A DNA stretch of 64,000 nucleotides from Ambrosia x helenae (taxonomy: Eukaryota > Streptophyta > Magnoliopsida > Asterales > Asteraceae): NCBI GenBank assembly GCA_030844895.1, contig CM061224.1, forward strand, positions 75,524,567 through 75,588,566, in the 5' to 3' direction. Under the pieces are notes generated by a model that was not told where the DNA came from, ran no database searches, and was given only the letters and a program-made list of their open reading frames with translations. This document shows positions 10,450 through 20,242 of the stretch, in pieces. A program made the position numbers and the translations under genes. Numbering within the stretch: the stretch's first letter is position 1; the number at the start of each line of letters is the position of its first letter.

Positions 10450-11711
10450 CAGCGGCTCCAATGACGAAGGCGCGTGCATTCCTGCCACCGCCCCCGTTGT
10501 TCCCATTACCGTTGTTTCCACCCTGCTTCAGTTTTGGGCAATCCTTCTTGTAATGCCCAGTCTCACCACAGTTGTAACATCCTTGTTTGCCCGTAGTCCC
10601 TTGAGTAGTAGGAGCTGAGTTAGTAGTCGGGGCCTGGGTCGATGGAAGTGTAACCCGACAATCCTTAGCAAAATGCCCAATTCGCTGGCAGCGATGACAA
10701 CGGTTACTGTCGCAGTTCCCTTGATGATGACGTCCACACTTGTTACATTTGGGCAGTTTCCCCGCATAACCACCCTGCTTGTTACCCGAAGAAGAAGAAC
10801 CCCCATTATCAAACCTCTTACCTTGCTGTGCTGGTCCAGATCCTTTCCCTTCATTATCTCACTTGCGCTTGTTGTTCTCTGGGGCCTTGACAGTCGAACC
10901 CTTAGCAAGCAAAATACCCTCATTCACCTTTAAGTTGGTCATCCTATGAGCCGATCGGACCACCTCTGAGTATGTAGGATGATTTCCTGCAGCCACCAAC
11001 CCTGCGATTTCTGGTACTAACCCTGAGATATAATGCTCAATCCTCCTGTATTCTGGCACATGCAGATCGGGACACAGCACTGCCAACTCATTACGCCTCA
11101 CAGTATACTTCTCAATTTCAGACCCAGACATCTTGAGGTTCCACACCTCGTGCTCTAACTTCTGCACCTCTTCCCTCGGACAGTACTCTCGCTTCAACAG
11201 TTGCACAAAATTCTCCCAAGGCATAGCATACGCCTCTCCAATACCCATATTATGGGTGATGTTATTCCACCAAGTCAAAGCAACGTCCAGGAATAACGCA
11301 GCAGCATACTTAACCCGATCTTCTGGGAGACAGTTACACATCAGAAACACTGACTCCACTTTTTCCAACCACCTGAGTAAGCTCACCGCACCCTTAGTGC
11401 CAGAGAATTCCTGGGGCTTACAGTCCCGAAACATCTTGTAGGTACACATGGGTGGGGGTGGGTTAACAGGACCACCTGAAATGAAATGCGTGAGAAACCA
11501 CGAAGAATGTAAACAAGGCCCACCAACGAGGCAAAGAAAATGAATAAATCAACTTACCACCACCGTTGTGCCCTAACTGGAAGGCAGCTTGGAGCAAGTT
11601 GTTCAGATCAGCCTGCGATAGGTTAATACCTCCACGACCACCAGCACCACCGCGACCACCACCACGTCCACCATTGCGACCACCTCCACGTCCTCCTCGT
11701 ACTCCAGACAT
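10450..11711 (-). pseudogene. Element B gag (two exons, one nonsense codon)
   Basis: Starts at the ATG at 11711 with an Arg/Gly-rich leader (RGG-type), then a small intron (11476-11557), then the Retrotrans_gag core (CKPQEFSG, ALTWWN, EHEVWNLKM, RIEHYISGLVPE) and three zinc knuckles: CNKCGRHHQGNC, CHRCQRIGHFAKDC and CYNCGETGHYKKDC. An in-frame TGA at 10859-10861 stands where element A has TGG (Trp), just before the zinc knuckles; beyond it the same frame stays open into the protease. Gag packages RNA and forms the particle. Without the stop it would give one gag-protease frame. Confidence 0.88.
11476..11557 (-). other. Candidate 82-bp spliceosomal intron in gag
   Basis: Donor GTAAGT and acceptor TTTCAG join the Gly-rich leader to the gag core exactly in frame; unspliced, the leader frame hits a stop near 11463. 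Element A keeps the equivalent 3' end (pyrimidine-rich, ...TTCCAG then GTGGTGCTG at 15121). Splicing is inferred from sequence only. Confidence 0.7.
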
Positions 11712-12246
11712 GATTCTGGCAGAAAGAACGAGAAAATATAGATTCGCAGATAAAGATAACCACTAATGTTCACAAGATCAAAGCTAGATCCAATCCAGGA
11801 CTATCCCTTCAAACCCAGAGCTCACTAGGGCTTCCATGCATTTCGGTTTATGATTTTGTGTGCACCCAAAATGATAAACCGCTCTACATGGTCCTCCAAG
11901 TGTTCTCCTAGTTCAAAGTTCAAATCACCGAACATAGACTCTTAGCTATACACCGTAATACTACGGTAGTTTATGGCAAATGTTTCTATTGGAGTACGAA
12001 AGGGAGAAGTCCGAGCCTTGGACAAATCTCAAGAGTATACGAGTTACCCCAATATACTACACTGCCTAGAAAGCAAGTAACCCAACCTAAGATAGAACGG
12101 ATGATGTAACGTTGAAAGACCTAATGATTTAGAGACACCCCGACAAGACCATACGTAAACCACCATAATGTTTAGTACCATGTGATCGTCTAGTGTGTGC
12201 GACTCGGCTATAGACTAGACTCTACTTGCAGTCCTAGTTCACTATA
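11712..12246 (-). other. Element B untranslated leader
   Basis: About 535 bp between the PBS and the gag start codon, with no substantial open frame. Packaging and dimerisation signals would be expected here in an LTR element, but none is recognisable by eye. Confidence 0.6.
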
Positions 12247-12265
12247 ACCATTGGCTCTGATACCA
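12247..12265 (-). promoter_or_regulatory. Element B primer-binding site (initiator tRNA-Met)
   Basis: Minus strand reads TTGGTATCAGAGCCAATGG three bases after the 5' LTR, matching the 3' end of plant initiator methionine tRNA, the usual primer of plant LTR retrotransposons. Confidence 0.9.
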
Positions 12266-12268
12266 ATC

Positions 12269-14953
12269 TGTCACACCCTCAAAATCCACTTGCGGAGTTT
12301 TACCGCGAGGCGCATGACAAACCAGGATCCAAACCAACGATCACAATAAACAAGTCTAAAATGAACATAATGCAATTTCAAAATAATGTTTAAAATCCCC
12401 GTTTACAGCGGAAGCTTATTCAAAATAACATTCAATAGTAAACCAAATGTTCAACGTTTGTAAAACCATGCAACCCTAACTAGACGCCGTGCAGACGCGT
12501 GCGCCCTAGTCCAGTCGTGCTACCTTAGCGACCTGAGAAAACATGTAAAAGTTTACGTCAGCACAGAAATGCTGGTGAGTTTACAGGTTTTGTAATCCAA
12601 GTACCAAGTCAACCTGTCCATACTATAACAAATCGAAAACCAGTGTACGCTAGCTAGGCGTATGTTTTGTTACTACCACGATTGGAAAACCATTACTAAC
12701 TCGTAAACCAAATGGGTGCCCGATGTAGTAAACCTGTTGTTCCTGTTGTTCCTGTTTGAGACAATATGCACCCGCCGACCCTCCAAGTCGACGAGCGGGG
12801 TTGGTCACTCCCAATAGCGCTATTCACATTTCCCCGTTGTGCAAACCCGCACATTCATGGTTCCCCCCGGGACTTCCAAATATCGTGTAGTACACAATAG
12901 AAACCCATAGTATGACAGTAGTTACCAAATAATCGTTTTAGCACATGTTTTCTCCCCCGAAAATGTGAAACCAGTTTAAAAGAGGGGCCGTAAACTCACC
13001 TTAAGTTGCGTTACTTCGTAATACGAATAACTCAGCAGCTATGCTAGTCCCGTAAAGCGGCGACCTAACATATGACAGTTACAAGTACTTAGACTAATAA
13101 CCCGCAGGTTAGTTAGTCCCTAGATGTCCAGACCATAACCAAATTCGTTTGAAAACACCGTGACTGTTTAACTGACCCAAAGTACAAGACTCGACATCCC
13201 ATTGGTGACCCGAGACTCCCCGTGTTATGTTTACGCTCTCAAACATACAATCATGCAATCACACTTAACATACGTTAACGTACAACAAGTTATAGCACAT
13301 AGCTCACGTATCACATAATTACATCCAAACATATGTTACCAAGTTATTAGATATGTTACGGGGTTCCTAGCATGTTCCTACAGGTCAAATCGGGTCTCGG
13401 AATGCTAATTTACACTTACAGTAGCAGTACACGCGATTAGGAAAAGTCAACTAGCATTTAGGTTGGTCAACTAGCATTTAGGAAGGCTAATCGCATGTAA
13501 TATAGGCATTTAGGGTCATAAGACTTGTAAACCTTGACTTTATAGGCGATTAGGGCTATACCACATGTAACTACTAGCATTTAGGGCTATACCACATGTA
13601 ACTACTAGCATTTAGGGCTATACCACATGTAACTACTAGCATTTAGGGCTATACCACATGTATCTACTAGCAATTAGGGCTAATCGCATGAAACATGGGC
13701 GATTGGCCTCCTAATCGCCTCTAACATAGGCGATTAGGGTTGCTAATCGCCTGTAACCTTGATATTCCGGTTTTTCGCGCGTTTAACGCTCCAAATCAGA
13801 TCCAGAACGTGTGTAACCATCCAATATCATCCCAACAACTATTCTAAACATGTTTAAACTAAAATCCTTCGTTTTGCCTCGTATTATCAGTCCTGCATGC
13901 AACCATGTAATCCAAACACCATACACATAGCATGAAACTCCACATTAACATGCATAACTATAACCCTAATAATCAATTACTCAGATTTCATTAATCATGA
14001 CATCAATATTATTCTGAACTAACCTAACAACATGTTAATCACTCATCTTTAATCATAAAAACCCTAGATATTAATCATAAACACACATAACACATGTATG
14101 ATTGTTAGAATCCGATTAATAACACTTATTAACGATTTCCAGAAAGCTTTTTCATTTTAGAACAGGTCTGGACCATTAGGGATTGAATAAAAACGTTGAT
14201 AAAGATTGCATGGATGGAAACAAAACCTTAGATTTATGAAAGGATGATGAATTAAGCTTGAAACCTTGTGTTTTGATCAAAAATCGCGTTCCAGAGGTTG
14301 TGTGTGTGTTGGGGCGGGTTATGGGACGACTAGGGTTTGTATTATGAAGTTTAGGAGGTTAAACATTGTATTTATAGTCGTTTTTAGTCGTCCAGCACGT
14401 AACACGCGATTGTGCAGACTTACACGCGATTAGGGGTCCTAATCGCATGTAACTACATGCATTTGGGGCCTAATCGCATGAAACTTCATGCATTTAGGCC
14501 CTACTCGCCTATAAGACTGCCCACTTGCCCTCCTATAGGCGATTGGGCTTTCCTAATCGCCTATAGGGGCTGGTTCCGTGTGTTTTGCGCGTTTAAACCC
14601 CGTTTTAACATATGTTAACACATATTCATACACCGACAAGTCACATAATGATTGTAAACACATAACACTTGTAAATACACATATTCACACTCGTTCACCA
14701 ATTCCCGGCACTCGAGACTTGTATGTTCCGTATGCCCTGACGATCCTACAAATCGTCACCGTTTGTACACTTGGTTAAGGACTGACATCTAATGAACCTC
14801 TAGACCAACATCCAATGATCTTCTAGACTAAACCGATAGTTCCCGAACCATAACACGACTTAACTAACCCAGTTAAGTATACTATACGCGTGACTCGCTA
14901 AGGTAGACTTTTATCTAGACAACGTTGTTAACCAGAATTTGCCGGGTGTCACA
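12269..14953 (-). repeat. 5' LTR of Gypsy element B, minus strand, full length
   Basis: This 2,685-bp LTR reads TGTGACACCCGG...GGGTGTGACA on the minus strand. It differs from the other B LTR by only scattered substitutions in what I compared, indicating a fairly recent insertion. It carries the 31-bp repeats at 13553-13682 and a TATA box at 14369. It should be the outer 5' end of the element, but element B internal sequence continues on its far side. Confidence 0.92.
14369..14376 (-). promoter_or_regulatory. Element B 5' LTR TATA box
   Basis: TATAAATA on the minus strand, 577 bp from the LTR start; this copy would drive the element B transcript. Confidence 0.6.
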
Positions 14954-15083
14954 TCATCCCCACGTTAAAAGAATTTTCGTCCCGAAAATTGCACAAGTAC
15001 CAAAAGGAATAACGAAGGAAACAACAAAAGATAGAAACCAAAAATAGAAACTAAAAAGAGAGATTTACCCGAGTTGTCACATA
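14954..15083 (-). mobile_element. Second copy of element B PPT region
   Basis: Matches 6911-7040 almost base for base (PPT, hairpin, AT-rich spacer, GTTGTCACAT), then breaks into element A gag. Internal 3' sequence on the outer side of a 5' LTR means the B unit was once a tandem LTR-internal-LTR-internal array. Confidence 0.9.
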
Positions 15084-15610
15084 CTGTACCTTTTCTTGAT
15101 TTTCACCTGTGTGTCTGTTCCAGGTGGTGCTGTCAATCCCCCTCCACCCCAGTGCTCCTACAAGAAGTTTATGGATTGCAAGCCCCACAATTTTAGTGGA
15201 ACTGAAGGGGCAGTGGGACTGCTCCGCTGGCTGGAGAAGATTGAATCGGTTTTCTCGATGTGCAGTTGCCCGGAAGGCGACCGGGTGAAGTATGCTTCTG
15301 CGACCCTGGAGGGTCAATCTCTTACTTGGTGGAACTCCACCACCCAGACCATGGGTATTGGGTAAGCTCATGCTATGCCTTGGGTAGAGTTCATTCAGCT
15401 GTTGAAAAATGAGTACTGCCTGAGGGATGAGATCCAGAAGCTTGAGCATGAGGTCTGGAATCACAAGATAGTGGGATCTGAGATTGAAGCTTATACAGCT
15501 AGACACAATGAGCTGGCGGTGTTGTGCCCGGATTTGCACACACCGGAATACAGGAGGATCGAGCACTACATTTCTGGGTTAGTACCAGAGGTCGCGGGAT
15601 TGGTAGCTGC
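15084..15610 (+). pseudogene. Element A gag, 5' remaining piece
   Basis: Begins inside the gag intron (pyrimidine-rich tract and acceptor at 15121), then encodes the Retrotrans_gag core parallel to element B (KKFMDCKPHNFSG, LTWWNSTTQTMGIG, EHEVWNHKI, RIEHYISGLVPE). A TAA at about 15363 replaces a Glu codon. Exon 1, leader, PBS and LTR 3' end are missing, replaced by element B sequence. The frame is interrupted at 15610 by the gag-only retrotransposon and resumes at 22749. Confidence 0.88.
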
Positions 15611-17743
15611 TGTAATATCACGTGATCTTTTTACATTAATTGTAATTGCAATAATAAAAAAACAAAAAAATTCCAAATTTCATCTCTATTCGTTTTCTTC
15701 TACATATCCGTATTTACTCGTAACCCGTCGTCAATATATATTACCATATCATTTTGAGGCGTTTAGTAAATTTGAATTGTAATCTTTAAATATATTATAT
15801 AAAAAAAAAGTTACATCTTATAAATAATCTATGATAAGAAATTGTCTTTTAGGTAAAGACCTAGCTATGTATATATTATTAGAAAATATTTTTTTATTTA
15901 GTAATAATAAAAAAAGGGTGGTACACTATGACTCGCAGAGCGCTAAGAACCAATGGTTTGTGTTTAGCATGATAGGCTTTGGGATTCAAAAGGGGATAGC
16001 AGCGCAGCTTGTTGCCCGCTTACCCAGCATCTAAAATTTAACTTATTTTATCATATATGGTATTTAGCATTTTCGAAACAAAAAAAAAAAAAGAACATGG
16101 ATAAAACTTAGTCTAGTACTTTTGTCCTTTTGTGAACTCTTGACACACAAACATCAAATTTTTTTTCTCTTTTCTTTGTGTAAGAAACAACAGCAACAAC
16201 ACCCTAGCCTTGACCACCCTGCAACCCACTTCATACAGCCTAAAGCATGTCACCTGAGTTATGTCAGGACCCGACACCCACGAAATAACCGACACCAACA
16301 GCCTGTATAAGCTTGTATATGGAAACAATTTGTCAATTAAATCTCATGGTTGTATACGAAATCGAAATCCTCACCTTCCGAAAATACATCCACGAAGTTT
16401 GATGCTTGATTATCGGCCAATTTGAAGGGATTCACGCGTTATAAACATTCCAAAAAAAAAAAAACTTGAACTTAGTCACCCATAAATCACGAATCAGTGT
16501 TTCAATTGACTATAAATCGCAACCCAGACCCCTTATTTGATTGTCTCTGTATCCTTTCGTCAACTAAATTCTTTAGTTTATCGCTGCTGTGATCGTTTTT
16601 GTGTGCCAAGCCGTCGACAACCAAGAGCTCTTATTCGGTTCTTGTGATCCCAACTAACAGGTAATTCATGCTTTGTTTCGAAGTGTTTTTCTTCTAGGGT
16701 CAAAAGCCCCATATCAAATGATCCATGAGTCATCGTTTAGGTGTTTGAATTCTTTGATAAACAGTATAGGGTTTGTAGGATCCTTAATTGGGAATTCGGG
16801 TTAATCGGAACGAAGCTTTAAAAATTAAATTGTTTGCAGTCTTTACAAAGCGAGGACGTAGTGTAGTGGTTCAAATCTGGGCCAAGTCTTTTTGGTTATT
16901 ATTGTTTGTTTTTATAATATATATAAAACTCATATCTTTTTAAAAAAAATTCATCATTTACGTTCTATTTATTTGGATTATATTATGAATATGAATTCTG
17001 GTCCAATAGATTACAGCGATATAATTGTCGTTTTTGTTATTTAAGAATGAAAATTGGTGTTAGTTTTATAAGAATTATTTGTTAAATTCTTATAATTAAT
17101 CTTTATTAACTTCCTTAAATGTTTATACAATTAGTCATGATTTCATGTAGATTGACTTATTTCTTTAATTGCCCCTTACGTAATTATTTTTATAATACAA
17201 CATATTTTAGATCTTTTAATTATATTAATTCAAATACATATTTTATAACCCCAGCGTTCCAATTAGATCTAGAAAACCCTATGTGCTTATCCTAGAAACT
17301 AAAGTCATTTGAGATCTATTATACTTGGAATTTTAAGTTTCCCAACACTTATTCTATTACCCTGAACTTAGGGTAACATTTTGGATCTTTTGTGTCACGT
17401 TTAGACTATTTTCAAGAAATCAACACGGTTGGTAAGGTGAGTTTACATAGCCCCTTTTTCTGTTTTACATTTTGGGGTGAAACATGTTTAAACATTTTAT
17501 ACACTAGCATTTACTCATTCTTACATTGTTGAAACTTATACACTATCATTTACTCATTCTATCATTTGACTGTAACAAAAAGACACAGTACAATCATTAA
17601 CATTGATCAAGCCGCCTGTTTAGATTATAGCGCTATAGGTCTGACAAACCCATCCCCCGCATAAATTCAGGGATGATCGAAAACAGTTACACTTTTACTA
17701 ACTTGCGAGTTAGGTCTCAGTCGACACAAGGTTGGGGTCTACA
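15611..17743 (+). repeat. 5' LTR of the gag-only element (375-bp deletion)
   Basis: Matches 20243-22743 but lacks 375 bp near its 3' end; the deletion endpoints share GGTT, so it probably arose by microhomology after insertion. Ends in TCTACA, right before the PBS. TATA-like TATAAATC at 16511, about 900 bp in. A B-box-like GGTTCAAATCT lies mid-LTR near 16870. Confidence 0.92.
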
Positions 17744-17745
17744 GA

Positions 17746-17763
17746 TTGGTATCAGAGCCATGG
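17746..17763 (+). promoter_or_regulatory. PBS of the gag-only element
   Basis: TTGGTATCAGAGCCATGG, complementary to the 3' end of initiator tRNA-Met, two bases after the LTR. Confidence 0.9.
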
Positions 17764-18007
17764 TTATAGGGAATTAGGTTATTAGATGAAGGACCCGGAT
17801 GCCTACCTGGGAATTCTCGGGATGAGTGTTCACTTATATGCTAAAGCATGTCTTCACTATGTTATTAGATTCTAGAATCTTTGATAAGTCAACGTTTTCG
17901 TTTATTCGTTTTAATTAATGAATAAATGATTACATTCCTTATATTATCTCATTATCCTTGATTCATCCTATGTCTCATTGAATCCGTCATTGTGTCTCTT
18001 ACAGATC

Positions 18008-19186
18008 ATGCCTCCTCGTCGCAGCACTCGTCTTAGCAATGACAACGAACATGATGGTGAGAGCAACCACAACAACAACAACAATAACAATAACAACAAT
18101 GGCATCGATGTCCAACTGGCTGCGATTATTTCCCAGCAAATGGCTCAACAGATAGCGACGTTAGTTCCCAACTTGGTGGCTCAAGTCGTTCAAATGAATG
18201 GAAATGGCAATGGCATTGACAATGGTAATGGTAATCACAATGGGAATGGTAATGGCAACGGGAATGCTCACCATGTTTGCACCCTAAAGCACTTCAACTC
18301 TTGCAATCCCCCTAAGTTTAGCGGGGACGAAGGAGCCACTGGCCTCCTTCAGTGGTTCGAAGGCATCGAAAATACTTTCATAAATAGCGAGTGCCCTAAC
18401 AATCTCAAGGTTCGCTATGCTATGAATGTTCTCCACAAGCGGGCACTCACATGGTGGAACGAGGAGAAACGGACTCGCGGAGCCGAAGTCGCACTGTCTT
18501 TGACTTGGGAACAAGCTAAAGACATCATGAAGGCGGAATTCTACCCTCGTAATGAAATCAAGAAATTAGAAGACGAGTTTCACGATCTTGCCCAAGATAG
18601 TGGGGAAAACCTAGCCTACAACACTCGTTTCCACGAACTTAGCTTACTGTTACCACATAAGGTCACACCCCTACCTGTTGCTATCGAAAAATATATTGGT
18701 GGCTTCCCCATGCAGATTCAGGACACGGTGTGGGGAAGGAACCCTGTTACCCTTGAAGAGGCCAAACGTCTAGCAGTTACCTTAACTGACAATCACGTAA
18801 AGAACGGGACCTTAGTTCGGAAAGGCAAGAAAGCAAGTATTGTAGCCGCAGTAACTACTGAGAACCAAAAGCGCAAGACCAGGGAGCCTGATGCAAACCC
18901 CACTACACAAGCTTCTAACAAGAAACCTTATACGGGAAACTTTCCTTTGTGTAACACATGCAAACGTCATCATCCCACCGTCTCACCATGTCGTTTGTGC
19001 ACCAATTGTGGTAAGTATGACCATCTGGTCAACACATGTCGTGAAGCCCCAAACCCCAATACCAACCAACCAACAAACCCTGCTCCGGCTGCTAACCCTA
19101 ATCGTCCCGGCAGATACAACTATGGTCAGTGCTATGAATGTGGAGACCCAAATCACTTCCGTAACCGATGCCCTAAACTAAACTGA
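18008..19186 (+). CDS. Gag protein of the gag-only retrotransposon
   Basis: An uninterrupted 392-residue frame. I start at the ATG of MPPRRSTR; upstream codons give no better ATG, and TCTTACAG just before it may be a leader splice acceptor. Residues about 20-35 are poly-Asn, about 75-88 Gly/Asn-rich, about 90-270 the Retrotrans_gag core (HFNSCNPPKFSGDEGA, ALTWWNEE, EFYPRNEIKKLEDEF). The C terminus has Cys/His clusters: CNTCKRHH, CTNCGKYDHLVNTC and CYECGDPNHFRNRC, the last two being CX2CX4HX4C zinc knuckles that bind RNA. It should form virus-like particles with Pol from a related element. It looks functional, while pol genes nearby are broken. Confidence 0.9.
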   Translation: MPPRRSTRLSNDNEHDGESNHNNNNNNNNNNGIDVQLAAIISQQMAQQIATLVPNLVAQVVQMNGNGNGIDNGNGNHNGNGNGNGNAHHVCTLKHFNSCNPPKFSGDEGATGLLQWFEGIENTFINSECPNNLKVRYAMNVLHKRALTWWNEEKRTRGAEVALSLTWEQAKDIMKAEFYPRNEIKKLEDEFHDLAQDSGENLAYNTRFHELSLLLPHKVTPLPVAIEKYIGGFPMQIQDTVWGRNPVTLEEAKRLAVTLTDNHVKNGTLVRKGKKASIVAAVTTENQKRKTREPDANPTTQASNKKPYTGNFPLCNTCKRHHPTVSPCRLCTNCGKYDHLVNTCREAPNPNTNQPTNPAPAANPNRPGRYNYGQCYECGDPNHFRNRCPKLN

Positions 19187-20207
19187 GATCAAGACCCTCC
19201 AGCTGCCTAATGAAAAACCCCTACTCTTAGAATGTTATTTACTTTTGAATTCCATGTAATGACTCAGTTGATTCGAGTAATAAATTTTAGTATCGAATAT
19301 TTTTGTCTCTTAGTATTGAATATTTGGGCATACGATTATTCATGACACTTGGAAACATATCTAGATGAATATGAACTAATTCATACCTAAACCCATTGAC
19401 CTTGTCTATGATAATATAACCACAACTCACATACTATACTTGACACTTGATGCTTACATGTATATATTATCAATTTACAATTTATGTGTGGAATAATTGT
19501 TACATTTAATCAACAACTGATAGAGGATGAAGTACTTGCTCAACAGTTAGTAGAGTACCAAATAACCTACTCAACGATTGGTAGAGGTCATCATGCCTGC
19601 TCAACAGTCGGTAGAGGCCCTACAACCTGCTCAACGACTGTAGAGGCTATCGCACCTGCTCAACAGTTGGACTCCTTTTTTTTTTTTTTTTGCATTACTT
19701 ACATGTGTGAGTCTAGAGTTATAGAAGGACACAAAATCCTAATGTAAGGTAAATTGGTGATTGCGGTCCGGAACGTAATCATGAATTTACAGGTACGTTA
19801 AGGTGGTGTGAAATTCTATTAGGATTTGGTAAGATATCCAGTACGTTTTTGGAATATCAAAGGTGTGGTGGGTTAGCTGCGGAAAATGAGACTGGGATTC
19901 GAACAAATAACCCTAGTTATTTGGTAGTACATTTAGCCTTACCATACATAGTCAACCATCTCATGCATCTCTTTTCGCATTCCTGAAACTTAGGTTTGGA
20001 GTTCTTCTAGACCCTTATTTCTTCTAGTAATCTAAGACCAATGTAATTCATCCATTGGGCCTCATGCATATCATTTTTCATATTCTTTATCATTCGGAAT
20101 ACTCTATCCTATTATCTATAAGCTTTTGCCATACTATAAACTAAACCACAGTCGCCCTAACACTTACCCAACTACCCTCACCTCTTTCCTACAGTCTTTC
20201 CAACATC
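19187..20207 (+). other. Non-coding 3' internal region of the gag-only element
   Basis: The space where pol should be holds about 1 kb without recognisable motif. It contains a ~30-bp tandem repeat at 19537-19671 and a T-run near 19678. The short open frame at 19484-19747 is the repeat read through, not a credible gene. Confidence 0.75.
19537..19671 (+). repeat. ~30-bp degenerate tandem repeat, five units
   Basis: Units share CCTGCTCAACAGTYGGTAGAGG-like cores at about 19537, 19566, 19596, 19626 and 19655. The period is 29-30 bp, so the open frame is nearly kept through it. Confidence 0.8.
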
Positions 20208-20242
20208 AACTTCGGGACGAAGTTCCCAAAAGTAGGGGAGAC
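20208..20242 (+). promoter_or_regulatory. Hairpin and PPT of the gag-only element
   Basis: A perfect hairpin AACTTCGGGACGAAGTT (20208-20224) is followed by 18 nt with the purine tract GTAGGGGAGAC, then the LTR at 20243. Same loop (GGA) and same 18-nt spacing as in elements A and B. Confidence 0.85.

Noticed and set aside
14412..14778. Small frames in the right-hand B LTR
   Set aside because: Not present in the other copy of the same LTR, no motif.
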